DNA of 64,000 nucleotides from Xanthomarina gelatinilytica (GCF_000348685.1 NZ_ANLA01000004.1:434001-498000); one strand, 5' to 3'; positions 44,401 to 53,034 are shown, numbered from the stretch's first letter. Numbers and translations are program-made. The notes: generated from the letters alone by a model not told the origin.

Positions 44401-45118
44401 TTAATTTGGTGTTTAGGTTGTAAAGTTGTTCTGCAAAAAGGGCATTTTTGGATGTTTCACTAGATGGATGTGTGGGAGAAATAAACAATAAAATATGTTT
44501 CTTGTCCTTACTTAACAAAAAGCCATTGTGCATGGTAAACTCATTGCCAAAACTTAGTTGTTGTAATTTTTTTAAAGCTAAAAACGACACACCTAAAGGA
44601 TCTCTTAAAATGGTTTCCTTAGCCACCATTCCAGAAGGGGAAATCAAGGTTTTGTAATTGGCTTTGGTAATGGCTTCTATACTATCCTTTTGGAGTTTGT
44701 TTTTTATGGTGTTGTAATCTGAAGATTCCAGGAAATGAGGCAAATTGTTGTAAACAAAATCCAAGGTGTTCAAGATTTCTTCATCTTCAACCTTGCCTTG
44801 AATTTTTGTGAAATAGTTGCTGGACGTGTTATGGATGCTATCAATAAATTGTGATGCGTATTGGGTTAAATCTGTAATGGAACCTGCTGATTCCCTCTTG
44901 ATGTTAACAATAATTTTATCGGCAAAATTGACAGATTTTAAAACTTTTTGGGCATCACTATTTGTTTCGTTAATTGGGATAAGTTTAGTGATATCCTCTT
45001 CAAACTCAATTTTTGATGCCAAAAACCCTAAGCTTAACACCACTAGCAATAATGCCACAAAGCCTATTATTTTTCTTGTGGCCAAGTAGGTGTGTATGTT
45101 GTAAAAAAAGTTAGTCAT
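41426..45118 (-). CDS. RND/MMPL exporter fused to a PlsC acyltransferase and a C-terminal methyltransferase-like domain
   Basis: 1230 residues. Residues 1 to about 860 form a complete MMPL/RND transporter with two repeats of a membrane helix, large loop and five-helix bundle (IGSVLLGITLDYALHILTHI and FIFGLGIDYSIFITNGLLHE). Residues of about 880-1060 are an acyltransferase with NHTSFLD near 893 and FPEGTRSY near 964. The last 160 or so resemble a degenerate Rossmann methyltransferase (ASILHFSKACGQLDFLLAL). It probably moves and acylates a polyene lipid. Overlaps the glycosyltransferase gene by 8 bases. Confidence 0.88.
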   Translation of the reverse strand: MTNFFYNIHTYLATRKIIGFVALLLVVLSLGFLASKIEFEEDITKLIPINETNSDAQKVLKSVNFADKIIVNIKRESAGSITDLTQYASQFIDSIHNTSSNYFTKIQGKVEDEEILNTLDFVYNNLPHFLESSDYNTIKNKLQKDSIEAITKANYKTLISPSGMVAKETILRDPLGVSFLALKKLQQLSFGNEFTMHNGFLLSKDKKHILLFISPTHPSSETSKNALFAEQLYNLNTKLNHEFKGKVSSEYFGGALVAVANAKQIKQDIQLTVGIAITILLLILIVFYRKLSVPLILFAPTAFGALLAVALLFLIRTNISAISLGIGSVLLGITLDYALHILTHIRSNNNVKALYKEITKPILMSSLTTALAFLCLLFLDSQALQDLGLFAAISVLGASSFALVFIPLVYKDQSKKTQKATVIDNVAAYPLHKNKWVLIGLVLLFVMSYFTYNKVTFNNDLANLNFEPKNLREAQDRLDALTNINSKSVYIASYGTNKQDVLKTNDSVFSTLKHLKEKDSIIGFSSISALIKSTEIQHEHLSNWKNFWTEEVKQAVQENLIESGLDLGFKPNSFQEFYAHLNSDFDTLSIADFKAFKTISTDDYIATKDGFTTITTLVKLKDEQTENLFSKFEKTPHTLVIDRKQMNETFLGNLKTDFNSLVGYSFIVVLLLLLVFYRSFSLTLVTIVPIALTWLLTIGIMGVLDVQFNIFNIIISTFIFGLGIDYSIFITNGLLHELRTGERSLPTHKTSILLSVITTILGVGVLIFAKHPALHSISLVSLIGILSAMFISFALQPILFGFFIGSKHNRPSPVLMFVHSSISFAYYGLGGLFLSLFGIAVMKVVPISMKIKMNWFHRVMSKFMKSVLDSYPFFKTKVINHSNETFEKQAIIIANHTSFLDILAIGMLHPKIIFLVNDWVYNSPFFGKAVKLAGFYPVSSGIENGISHLQKKVDQGYSLMAFPEGTRSYTNKMKRFHKGAFFLAEQFKLDLVPVLIHGNSEILPKGNFVIKSGTLTVNILDRIPFEDNRLKGSTRDKTKKISSYFKQEFQAFRNKVEDETYFHKVVLEDFRYKGDAVYQQVKTDLKANKTAYKTIMDVVGDKASILHFSKACGQLDFLLALDKPDRKILTYYNDKPYSNLIRNSYISNNHYRISVLDSLDNSLNVKTEVLILDHFQLDNKQMETLILNGVTHIVLLHANQEVYLNVLKNHGFKVVQETENLFIFTKTETI

Positions 45119-46307
45119 TTTTTAAAGCCATATTCTTCTTATTAAAAAAGCTGAAGAAAACAAATCCTGTGAAACCAAAAACAAGGGCTCCAATGGTTGC
45201 TAGGGTAAAACTTCCTACAAGATACGTTTTTAGATGTTTCAAAGCTTCAAAATCAGTCGTCATTTCTTCAATGGAATAGGAAATTTTTTCGCCTAAAACC
45301 CATTGTCCCAGTTCTAAACTAGCAAAAATAATAAAAGGAATAAAAGGAGGTAAGCTTACGTTTGAAAAAGCAAAAGCAATGGCTTTATTTAACTTTAAGA
45401 AAACGGCCAAGGTTATCACCAAAAACGTATGAAATCCCCAAAGAGGCGAAAAGCCTATAAAAGTTCCTAAGGCAATGGATAGTGCTTTCTTTTTTGGCGA
45501 ATCGTTACTGCCAAGCAAATCTTCTATTAAAAATCGTTTAAGGCCTTTTTTTTTAATAATTTTTAACAGCCTTTTTGGGAAGTAGTAAATGGCTGTCAAG
45601 AAAACCAACCAGGTATTTAAGATGCTAATTCGGGTAAAATCCTTAAAGGGTCTAAAGTGCGACACGCGTTCAGACTCATCATATAATACTTGTATGGGAA
45701 TGTTTTTAACTTCCACATCTTTCCAAGCTGTTTTTACAATAACTTCAATCTCAAACTCAAATTTAGTGGTGTAAAAGTTGAGTTTTTTAAGAACGTTTAA
45801 TGGATATAACCTAAACCCAGATTGTGTATCTTGAAGCTTGATCCCAGTTTCTACCCAAAACCAAAAATTAGAAAACTTGTTTCCAAAACTGCTTTTTCCC
45901 GGAACACTTTCGTGACTCATGTTTCGAGCTCCAATAATCAAGATATCTTTGGCTTGGTTTTGTTCCAGCTCGTTGATAAAATGTGGAATATCGTTAGGGA
46001 AATGCTGTCCATCGGAATCGATGGTAATGGCAAACTTATAGCCCAAAGATATGGCGTGTTTAAAACCTTCCCTTAAGGCAACCCCTTTTCCTTTGTTTTC
46101 TGGAAAATGGACTTGCTGAATGTTAGGGTATGCTTTTAAAATGCTGGAAGTTGTGTCTGTAGAACCATCATTTACAACAATTAGGTTGTTGGTTAACTCC
46201 AAAACACCATTAATGACCCGTTTTAATGTGTGCTGGTTATTGTATGTTGGAATGATGACACATACACCTAAATCTGTAATTTTTTGTCTGGTTAGCTCTA
46301 AATTCAC
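45111..46307 (-). CDS. Glycosyltransferase family 2 with C-terminal DUF2062 membrane domain
   Basis: 398 residues from a GTG at 46305-46307. GT-A fold: CVIIPTYNNQHTLKRVI, LIVVNDGSTDTTSSI, and ITIDSDGQHFP (DxD-type). From about residue 255 a DUF2062 domain with two to three membrane spans follows (SIALGTFIGFSPLWGFHTFL). Dolichyl-phosphate mannosyltransferase-like enzymes of this build glycosylate lipids at the membrane. It is within the pigment operon, upstream of the RND fusion. Confidence 0.87.
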   Translation of the reverse strand: MNLELTRQKITDLGVCVIIPTYNNQHTLKRVINGVLELTNNLIVVNDGSTDTTSSILKAYPNIQQVHFPENKGKGVALREGFKHAISLGYKFAITIDSDGQHFPNDIPHFINELEQNQAKDILIIGARNMSHESVPGKSSFGNKFSNFWFWVETGIKLQDTQSGFRLYPLNVLKKLNFYTTKFEFEIEVIVKTAWKDVEVKNIPIQVLYDESERVSHFRPFKDFTRISILNTWLVFLTAIYYFPKRLLKIIKKKGLKRFLIEDLLGSNDSPKKKALSIALGTFIGFSPLWGFHTFLVITLAVFLKLNKAIAFAFSNVSLPPFIPFIIFASLELGQWVLGEKISYSIEEMTTDFEALKHLKTYLVGSFTLATIGALVFGFTGFVFFSFFNKKNMALKND

Positions 46308-46387
46308 TTAAAAAAGCATGCTTTTGTTATAATGTCGAAATTACTGATTTTTCTTTTTATTATGAGTCCTTGTTCCAATTATTAAGA

Positions 46388-47044
46388 TTAAAATTTCTGA
46401 CCTGGTTTTTTGTTTTTATTTTTAAGTAAGTAGTTATAGTGTTTTAAAGCATTTACAATAGATTCTGCATGTTCGTGGCCTTCAACGCTTATTACCAATT
46501 TTTGTTTTTCCCATTTATCTTTTTTTTCGTTTACCAAAACTGGTACGTGTAAATTTAAAAAGGCCAAATCTTTATTCCTTCTATCTGGACTCCTAAAGGA
46601 ATACACACTTTTAAAATCGTAAAGATTACTGCTAAGTTCTTTGGATTTGTCTTTATTAAAAAGGGTTAACCTTAAATAATCCCCTTCAAATTTGGCTTGG
46701 TACCCGTTTTTTAAATAGGCATTGTCATCATAACAGTATTTGCCAATGTACTCAATTAAAAAGGCCTGAGTTTCTTCCATGGAGATGTCTTTTTTATCCT
46801 CTTTTTTTGGCGACACATCAAAGATTTCTTCGTTGCCATTTTCAAAAATAATTTTTGAAACTTCAGATTTCTTTATGTGATAGGTAGGTCCAGAAAGGTT
46901 GTCAAATTTTTTATAGCTAACTGTTTCTACATGGATTTCTTCTACTTTGGCCAGGATTTCTTCATTATTTAATGTCCATATGGAGTCTTGAGCAGACAAG
47001 GAAAGGGTAATACACACAAGGAGTAGGAAAGTAATTTTTTTCAT
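46388..47044 (-). CDS. Secreted protein of unknown function
   Basis: 218 residues with a signal peptide (ITFLLLVCITLSLSAQ). An early segment, KVEEIHVETVSYKKFDNLSG followed by YHIKKSEVSKIIFENG, recurs in many small Bacteroidota envelope proteins. A lysine-rich linker then leads to a beta-rich C-terminal half. Function unknown. It lies 11 bases after the preceding gene's stop, in the pigment cluster. Confidence 0.7.
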   Translation of the reverse strand: MKKITFLLLVCITLSLSAQDSIWTLNNEEILAKVEEIHVETVSYKKFDNLSGPTYHIKKSEVSKIIFENGNEEIFDVSPKKEDKKDISMEETQAFLIEYIGKYCYDDNAYLKNGYQAKFEGDYLRLTLFNKDKSKELSSNLYDFKSVYSFRSPDRRNKDLAFLNLHVPVLVNEKKDKWEKQKLVISVEGHEHAESIVNALKHYNYLLKNKNKKPGQKF

Positions 47045-47055
47045 GGGTTTGTTGG

Positions 47056-47559
47056 TTATTGGTTGATAATACTCTGTTTTTCTTGGTCTGAAAACACTTT
47101 AGATTGTAAAATATAATCTTTAATATGAGATTTTAAGTTTTTGGAAGGGATGTTTTTATACTGTTTAAGCAGAAACAGCTTATCCTCGTCTATGTGGTCT
47201 TTATACTTTAAAACTTTAGGAGTGTTTTCTTGAATGCCTAGTCTAATAAACCGAGGTTCTATGGCATTAGGTTCTTTCTCTATGGCAAATTCTATATAGG
47301 AGACACCTTCAATAAAACCTTCTTTTTTGTCTTTTAACGTTTCGGCATATTTGGCCTTTAATGCAATGGAAGCTCCTTTGTAGGCAACCAAGGCGACATT
47401 ATTTTGTTTGTTAATGTCTTTAAGCAGATTGTAAAAAGCCTCTACTTTGCCTTTGTCTTTATCGTTGGCTGCTTCTTTGTAAGCCACTCGAATATCGCTT
47501 AAGTTTTGAGTTAACACAAAAAAACCAACAATGGTCATGAACAGAGTTACAAACTTCAT
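47056..47559 (-). CDS. Small exported helical protein of unknown function
   Basis: 167 residues with a short N-terminal hydrophobic stretch (FVTLFMTIVGFFVLTQ), likely a signal peptide. The mature part is alpha-helical with a TPR-like rhythm (EAFYNLLKDINKQNNVALVA, EFAIEKEPNAIEPRFIRLGI). Proteins like this occur beside the hotdog dehydratase in flavobacterial pigment loci; the role is not known to me. Confidence 0.68.
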   Translation of the reverse strand: MKFVTLFMTIVGFFVLTQNLSDIRVAYKEAANDKDKGKVEAFYNLLKDINKQNNVALVAYKGASIALKAKYAETLKDKKEGFIEGVSYIEFAIEKEPNAIEPRFIRLGIQENTPKVLKYKDHIDEDKLFLLKQYKNIPSKNLKSHIKDYILQSKVFSDQEKQSIINQ

Positions 47560-47571
47560 TTAAAAAAAATT

Positions 47572-47937
47572 TTATATTACTAAGTAATTGTTTGTCAATT
47601 TTAGTGCCATAGTGTCTTCAAACATGGTGGTGTTTTTCACTTTGTATCCTGTGTCTGTTTGGGCAATATCCAATTCCAAAACCAAATCAGGTGTTTTTTC
47701 TGGATTGATAATGGCCATAAACTTAACATTGCTGGCCGACTCCATAAACAGTTTTTTGTCTACAATCTGTTCTGTAAGTTCCTTGATTATTTGCATCATA
47801 CAAACACCAGGAGTTACTGGGTTTCCAGGAAAATGCCCTTTAAAAGCCTCATGGTTTTTGTTAATGGTTATGTGCGCTGTTGCCAAATGGTCCTTTACGG
47901 TCAATTGGGTTATGGTATAAAAATCTTTTAGTAGCAT
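47572..47937 (-). CDS. FabZ/FabA-like hotdog dehydratase (3-hydroxyacyl-ACP dehydratase type)
   Basis: 121-residue hotdog protein. The motif FKGHFPGNPVTPGVCMMQ carries the His of FabZ/FabA enzymes, followed by QIIKELTEQIV. In aryl-polyene assembly such enzymes dehydrate each 3-hydroxyacyl-ACP to build the conjugated chain. Its ATG overlaps the stop of the outer-membrane protein gene by one base. Confidence 0.82.
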   Translation of the reverse strand: MLLKDFYTITQLTVKDHLATAHITINKNHEAFKGHFPGNPVTPGVCMMQIIKELTEQIVDKKLFMESASNVKFMAIINPEKTPDLVLELDIAQTDTGYKVKNTTMFEDTMALKLTNNYLVI

Positions 47938-48560
47938 TACATTCCAAATTTATAATAAACACTTAATTGAAACACAGAGTTCAATTTGGTGTTGCCGTTG
48001 TAGTAATTGTCGTTATAATCGTCATAATAATAATCGTAATAACCGTCCCTAACATCTATAATCCCTTGTTTGTATCTTGCTTCTATTCCCAAACCAATTG
48101 GAAACTCGTAACCAAGACCTCCAAATAAAGAGAAATCAACAGGAGTTACATCATAATACGCATCATTAGAAATGTTAAATTCCAAACTTGGACCTAAAAT
48201 AAAGTGCAAGCCCAAATCTGGTACAAAATAAAACTTATTGGCAATGCCTAAGCCTAAATAATGTGTGTTAACAACTTCATCTCTAGTAGAGATAATAGGA
48301 TCATAAGGTTCTGGACTGTGATGATATACACCATTATAGCCTTGATTGGAATAGGTTAACTCTGGTTGTAGTTCGTAAAAATTGGCAAGATGGATGTTTA
48401 CAAACATGGCACCATTTATACCAATAACCCTTTCAGAATTATAATGATTTGTAATGTTTGAAGCATTCATTCCCAAACGAATACCAGGACGCACTTTTAC
48501 TTGTGAAAATGCTGGTAAATTTAGTGCAACGATTATTAAAGTTAAAAAAAGTTTTTTCAT
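47937..48560 (-). CDS. Outer-membrane beta-barrel protein
   Basis: 207 residues with a signal peptide (LFLTLIIVALNLPAFSQ) and alternating beta strands (GIRLGMNASNIT, QPELTYSNQGYNGVY, FILGPSLEFNIS, FSLFGGLGYEFPIGLGIEAR) closing on an aromatic LSVYYKFGM. It belongs to the PorT-like/OmpA-barrel-like family of about eight strands. Its place in the cluster suggests an envelope role for the pigment lipid, but no specific function is visible. Confidence 0.8.
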   Translation of the reverse strand: MKKLFLTLIIVALNLPAFSQVKVRPGIRLGMNASNITNHYNSERVIGINGAMFVNIHLANFYELQPELTYSNQGYNGVYHHSPEPYDPIISTRDEVVNTHYLGLGIANKFYFVPDLGLHFILGPSLEFNISNDAYYDVTPVDFSLFGGLGYEFPIGLGIEARYKQGIIDVRDGYYDYYYDDYNDNYYNGNTKLNSVFQLSVYYKFGM

Positions 48561-48646
48561 GTGTTGATATTTATTGTTTTCTAATGGTCACATGGAACAC
48601 CCAAATTAACATTTCGCTGTGTGATTAAAGTTTAATAATGGTTGTT

Positions 48647-49258
48647 TCATTGGGTAATTGATTGTAATGTGATATCTAATTTTATGTTATGATGTTTTAT
48701 ATCAATTTGGTCTGCAAGATGATTATTTATTTCTGAAAATAAAAACTGAACCTTTTCTTTTCCGTTTTTTGTTCGAATAACATGGGAAAGTTGATTCTCA
48801 TTAAAATAATAATAATGTTTTTTATTATAAATAATTATTTCAAAAATATGATTATCAGCTTCTGAGAATCTGTTCGTTACGTTAATTTTTTCTGTAATTA
48901 AGACTTTGAAATCTTTCTTTAAAATATTGATTAGTATTTTTTTATTAAGCTCATCGAGAATAAAATTGACTTTAAAGTCGTCTTCAAAAAAAGAGAAATC
49001 GAAAAGTTTGTTTCCCATTTCGGTTGTAAAAACAACTCGATGTTCCTGCTCATTTATTTTTTTGATAATTAAAAGGCCACCAAAATGCTTGTCGTACACA
49101 TCAATGGATGCTTTGTAAACATAATCTTTTGTTTCATCTGAAAAATAGGGGTTTTCGATACTTTTTGAAACCGAATTATCTAATTGAAAGTGTTGTTTTT
49201 TGGGATAGCTGGCACAAGATACAAGCAACAAACAAATACTAATGAGTAAAAATCGCAT
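48647..49258 (-). CDS. Lipoprotein of unknown function
   Basis: 203 residues with a lipobox (ICLLLVSC, Cys near 15). The mature protein is beta-rich (GLLIIKKINEQEHRVVFTTE, NHIFEIIIYNKKHYYYFNEN), like LolB-type or DUF-containing envelope lipoproteins. It overlaps the LolA-like gene by 20 bases, and a LolA/LolB-like pair would make sense, but the homology is a guess. Confidence 0.65.
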   Translation of the reverse strand: MRFLLISICLLLVSCASYPKKQHFQLDNSVSKSIENPYFSDETKDYVYKASIDVYDKHFGGLLIIKKINEQEHRVVFTTEMGNKLFDFSFFEDDFKVNFILDELNKKILINILKKDFKVLITEKINVTNRFSEADNHIFEIIIYNKKHYYYFNENQLSHVIRTKNGKEKVQFLFSEINNHLADQIDIKHHNIKLDITLQSITQ

Positions 49259-49856
49259 CGGGAAGTGGTTTGTTTAATTCTTTATTTGAGAATACAATTT
49301 TTGTGTAGTCTCCTGAAGGTTCCATCATTTTTACCTCAGTGACATCTCCTGAAGGATTAAAAGTAATTTGAAACGTTTCTATGTATTTTGATGAGTTTTT
49401 GTCTTTTGGCACAAAATGCACCTCACTGTTTTTGCCTGTTTTAAAGTAGGTAATAACAAAAGCATCCTCGTCAAACATATCCCCTTTAATACTGTTTATT
49501 ATCAAGTGGTTCAATTCTTTAAAAAGCTTGTTGGAACCCATGTCCACTTGGTTTTTTTTACCCTCGTCGTTTATAAAAAGGGTCTCATTTTTAAAGAGTA
49601 CAGCATATTTGTACGGTTCTGTATATTCCCATTTTACAAGGTCTGGAGTTTTAAAGGCGAGTTTGCCTTTGGTTATAATATCGTTGGATAAAAAATCCAG
49701 ATGTTTATATTGTGTGAAATCGCTAACAATGGTTTTGGTGGTTAAAGCTTGTCTTTTTACAAGTGTTTTTAAGCTTTGGGCCTCTGTTGCAGACATTTTT
49801 GTTTGAGCCTGCATGGTAACGGAAAGCAGTAAAAAAAGAAAAACAAGATTACGCAT
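49239..49856 (-). CDS. LolA-like outer-membrane lipoprotein carrier family protein
   Basis: 205 residues with a signal peptide (LVFLFLLLSVTMQAQ). The half-barrel pattern matches LolA-like proteins found in aryl-polyene loci: VSDFTQYKHLDFLSNDIITK, GKLAFKTPDLVKWEYTEPYK and FINDEGKKNQVDMG. It may carry a hydrophobic cargo, here probably the pigment lipid, across the periplasm. Overlaps its neighbours on both sides. Confidence 0.85.
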   Translation of the reverse strand: MRNLVFLFLLLSVTMQAQTKMSATEAQSLKTLVKRQALTTKTIVSDFTQYKHLDFLSNDIITKGKLAFKTPDLVKWEYTEPYKYAVLFKNETLFINDEGKKNQVDMGSNKLFKELNHLIINSIKGDMFDEDAFVITYFKTGKNSEVHFVPKDKNSSKYIETFQITFNPSGDVTEVKMMEPSGDYTKIVFSNKELNKPLPDAIFTH

Positions 49857-50625
49857 AAGGTTCTATATTAAATAAGCTATCTACAGTAACTGCATGTAAA
49901 TTTTGCTTTTGTAAAATTAACAATAACTGTTCCAAAACCCATATGGTTTTTTCGCTGGAATCGTGTAATAGGATGACATCGCCTTTTTTTATGTTTTTTG
50001 AAGCGCGTTTTAAAATGGTTTCCTTACTTAAACCTGTGGTATCCAAGGAACGCTTATTCCAGCCAATGGCTTGCAATTTCAGAGCGTTTAACGCTTTTTT
50101 TATTCTTGGGTTTGTAACACCAAAAGCAGGCCTGAAGAGTTTGAGCTTTAAGCCTGTTATGTTTTGAACAAGTTTGTTTGTCAATTCCAATTCTTCCATT
50201 ACTTGCTTGCTGTTAAAAAAGCCAAACATATTATGATGGGAATAGGTATGGTTGCCAACTGTGTGTCCTTGCTTTATAATGTTTTTAAAAAGGCCTGGAT
50301 GGTTTTCAATATGTAATCCTATGCAGAAAAATGTGGCTTTGGCGTTGTATTTTTCCAAGAGCTTTAAAACCTGTGGAGTAAAAGCAGGATTTGGACCATC
50401 GTCAAAAGTAATGGCCACATGGTTTTTTGAAACATTGGGATGGCAATTAAAAGCTTCAATATGATAGTTCCAACCTATCAATCCGGAACCTAAAGCAGTA
50501 AAGCTGAACCAAATTATACCTAACAACAAAAACCACCAAAAGGATATATCCAACAGAAAATAAGCCACAATTAAACCAACCAAAAGAATAAAAGCCAAGC
50601 TATTTACTGTTTTAAAGTTTAGCAT
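49849..50625 (-). CDS. Polysaccharide deacetylase family protein
   Basis: 258 residues; two N-terminal membrane helices (about 8-50), then the NodB fold with motif 1 VAITFDDGPNP, motif 2 VGNHTYSHHNM, motif 3 LFRPAFGVTNPR and motif 5 VILLHD. All metal ligands (D-H-H) look intact. The family removes acetyl groups from polysaccharides or glycolipids. With the GT2 gene it hints that a sugar is added and trimmed within this pathway. Confidence 0.87.
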   Translation of the reverse strand: MLNFKTVNSLAFILLVGLIVAYFLLDISFWWFLLLGIIWFSFTALGSGLIGWNYHIEAFNCHPNVSKNHVAITFDDGPNPAFTPQVLKLLEKYNAKATFFCIGLHIENHPGLFKNIIKQGHTVGNHTYSHHNMFGFFNSKQVMEELELTNKLVQNITGLKLKLFRPAFGVTNPRIKKALNALKLQAIGWNKRSLDTTGLSKETILKRASKNIKKGDVILLHDSSEKTIWVLEQLLLILQKQNLHAVTVDSLFNIEPYA

Positions 50626-51683
50626 GATTTTAGTATAATGAAACTATGGTTTTCTCCACGATACTGGTTGTAAAGTAAAATGGTATTATAAGAGGATGTA
50701 TTTTTTTCGTTCCATTTTAAAACATTTGGAACGTTCTGTGTTTTTAGTATTTTGGAAGCCAACCAAATTCCGAAAGGAGATGCTGTATTAAATTCCCCAA
50801 TAAGATGTTTATAGCAAATTTGTGGTGTGTTGCTAAATAGGCTTAAAGACAATTTGGTATAAAACCCATCAAATTCCACATCACCATTCCTACCTAAAAC
50901 AATGGCATCAATAGCTTCAACTGTTAAATTATTTTCCTTTAAGAAGCTCAAGGCAGTTTCTGCAACGTCACTTTCAGACAAGGTGTTGAATATTTTCACC
51001 GAAACCACTTCAGCATAAGCAGTAGCTTGTTTTTTATTGGAAAGTACGAAGAAATTGGCACCTTCTCCAAAAACAGCCCCTTTAGTTTTAGAGTCTAAAA
51101 GGTTGTGTGAACTTGTTTTTTTGTCTTTAATATGATGGATGATTTTATTTAATTTGGTTGTATAGTCTGCTAATTCGTCCACACCACCAATAAGTATGTT
51201 TTCTGCTTCTTCCAATTCCAACTGCAACTTGGCATCCATCAAAGCCGATTCAAACGAATTGCTACCATGTACATAGGTAAAATTATAGCCTTTGCACTGT
51301 AGCTCCAAGGCTATTTGTCCACCAACTGTATTGTGAGTGGATTGAATGAAGGAAGTAGGAGTTAAAAACTGTTCGTTATTATCAATAATGCCACTTAAAA
51401 ACTTTTCGGAATCGCGCAAACAACCCATTCCGGTTCCAGTGATAATGGCATCCACTTGTTCCAAACCAGCTTCGCGTAATGCCATTTTAGAGGCAACCAC
51501 TCCCATTTTAATGCCTTTTGCCATACGTCTGGCAGCAGCTGGTGGAATGTAATCTTTGTAAACAGGTTCCACGGCAAAAACAACTTGGTCCTCATGTATA
51601 ATTATCTCGTTTAAAAACTCTGAGCTATCAAAGGTTTTTTGAGGGGAAATACTTGCTATGCTATTGATGTAGACTTTTTTCAT
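50619..51683 (-). CDS. Beta-ketoacyl synthase-like protein without the active Cys (chain-length-factor type)
   Basis: About 354 residues from the ATG at 51683 (a TTG at 51695 is also in frame). Thiolase fold clear (STHNTVGGQIALELQCKGYN, GGVDELADYT, GAVFGEGANFFVLS). At the nucleophile position the sequence is VHGSNSFESA, so the Cys is missing, and the first His motif is replaced by LGRNGD; only KHLIGEFNTAS keeps a His. This is the expected state for the CLF-type partner of the aryl-polyene ketosynthase, encoded next door. Confidence 0.87.
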   Translation of the reverse strand: MKKVYINSIASISPQKTFDSSEFLNEIIIHEDQVVFAVEPVYKDYIPPAAARRMAKGIKMGVVASKMALREAGLEQVDAIITGTGMGCLRDSEKFLSGIIDNNEQFLTPTSFIQSTHNTVGGQIALELQCKGYNFTYVHGSNSFESALMDAKLQLELEEAENILIGGVDELADYTTKLNKIIHHIKDKKTSSHNLLDSKTKGAVFGEGANFFVLSNKKQATAYAEVVSVKIFNTLSESDVAETALSFLKENNLTVEAIDAIVLGRNGDVEFDGFYTKLSLSLFSNTPQICYKHLIGEFNTASPFGIWLASKILKTQNVPNVLKWNEKNTSSYNTILLYNQYRGENHSFIILKSC

Positions 51684-51695
51684 GTCGGTTATCAA

Positions 51696-52898
51696 TTATT
51701 GGTTCTTAGAAAAAATAACAGTTGAACAATTACCTCCAAAACCAAAGGAATTGGACATAACGGTTTGCAGTTCTTTTTCTTTAAGTTCCAGTTGAGGTGT
51801 GATGTTGAATTCTTTCATCTGGGTTTTAAAATTCAGATTGGGAAATATCACATTGTTTTGCATTGCTAAAATGGAGTACACAGCTTCAATGGCTCCAGCT
51901 GCAGCCAAAGTATGCCCAGTATAGGCCTTTGTGGAACTGAAATCTGGCACTTCTTCACCAAACACACGAATGATGGCTCGGCCTTCGGATAAATCGTTAT
52001 TGCCTGTTGCCGTTCCATGTGCATTGATATAGTCTATGTCTTTTGGAGTGTATCCAGCAACTTTAAGTGCTTTTTCCATGGCCAAAGTGGCTCCATCTCC
52101 ATGATCGGAAGAAGCTGTTTGGTGAAACGCATCGTTGGCATTCCCATAGCCTTTAACATAGCCTAAAACCGGTTTGTTCTCTGCTTTTACCACAGCATCA
52201 GATTCCAAGACTAAAAAAGCAGCAGCTTCCCCTAAATTTAAACCTTTTCTGTTTTCATCGAAAGGTGTGTTATAGGTGTCAGAAAGAATCATTAAGGTTT
52301 TAAATCCGTTGATGGTAAATTTAGACATACAATCGGAACCTCCTACAATCACACGATCCAATTGACCAGATTTTATAAGTCTGGCGCCAAGCATGATGGC
52401 ATTGGCAGCTGAAGAGCAAGCAGTGCTTATGGTTGTTACCAAACTTTTATCAATGCCTAATTGTTCTGCAATTTTTTGGGTTGAATCTCCAGCATGATGG
52501 CTGGCAATATATCTTCTGTGGGTTTCATGCTCCAAATAATCGTAATAATATTTTTCCGTCATGTCCATACCTCCAACACTAGTGGCAGATATCAAGCCTG
52601 TTTTAAAGGCATTTATGTCTTTAATACCAGCATTGGCAAAGGCTTCTTTGGCTGCTATGGCACCAATTAAGCCAGTTCGGGAATAGTTGTTATCTGGAGT
52701 TAAACCTAAAATATGCTCCAATTGTGAATTGGTATAACCAATTTCGCCTACCTTAATAACGTCTTTGTGAATGGTATTGATTTTAGAAATGGTTGTTATC
52801 CCTTTTTTACCTTCCACTAGCGACCGAAAATTCTCTGCCACATTGTTTCCAATGGCAGAAATAATTCCCATTCCAGTTATAGCGACTCCTTGACTCAT
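51696..52898 (-). CDS. Beta-ketoacyl-ACP synthase (FabF-like, elongating ketosynthase)
   Basis: 400 residues. Catalytic triad visible: Cys in TISTACSSAANAIM, His in INAHGTATGNND, His in YTGHTLAAAGAIE. Ends with the Gly-rich SNSFGFGGNCSTVIF. It should carry out chain extension of the polyene with malonyl-ACP, probably as a heterodimer with the Cys-less partner immediately downstream (the two genes are 12 bases apart). Confidence 0.93.
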   Translation of the reverse strand: MSQGVAITGMGIISAIGNNVAENFRSLVEGKKGITTISKINTIHKDVIKVGEIGYTNSQLEHILGLTPDNNYSRTGLIGAIAAKEAFANAGIKDINAFKTGLISATSVGGMDMTEKYYYDYLEHETHRRYIASHHAGDSTQKIAEQLGIDKSLVTTISTACSSAANAIMLGARLIKSGQLDRVIVGGSDCMSKFTINGFKTLMILSDTYNTPFDENRKGLNLGEAAAFLVLESDAVVKAENKPVLGYVKGYGNANDAFHQTASSDHGDGATLAMEKALKVAGYTPKDIDYINAHGTATGNNDLSEGRAIIRVFGEEVPDFSSTKAYTGHTLAAAGAIEAVYSILAMQNNVIFPNLNFKTQMKEFNITPQLELKEKELQTVMSNSFGFGGNCSTVIFSKNQ

Positions 52899-52902
52899 AT
52901 TT

Positions 52903-52923
52903 ATTTCCTGCGTAAGCAGAAAT
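52903..52923. repeat. Short palindrome around CTGC-GTAA-GCAG
   Basis: ATTTC-CTGC-GTAA-GCAG-AAAT folds into a hairpin with one bulge. It resembles the dispersed TTCCTGC...GCAGGAA palindromes of flavobacteria. It lies in the 136-base gap between the ACP and KS genes, the largest gap in the upstream half of the cluster. Confidence 0.45.
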
Positions 52924-53034
52924 CTAATTATTTATTATTTCTGTTCAGCCACAAATTAGCAGATATTCTAAAACATGCATTTGAGGCCAATTTATATTTT
53001 CAACGTTGGTATTCCTGTTATTACGGAAATATCA

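Noticed and set aside
46312-46325. AAAAGCATGCTTTT palindrome before the GT2 gene
   Set aside because: No loop for an RNA hairpin, only AT-rich arms around GCATGC, and no second copy seen at another promoter.
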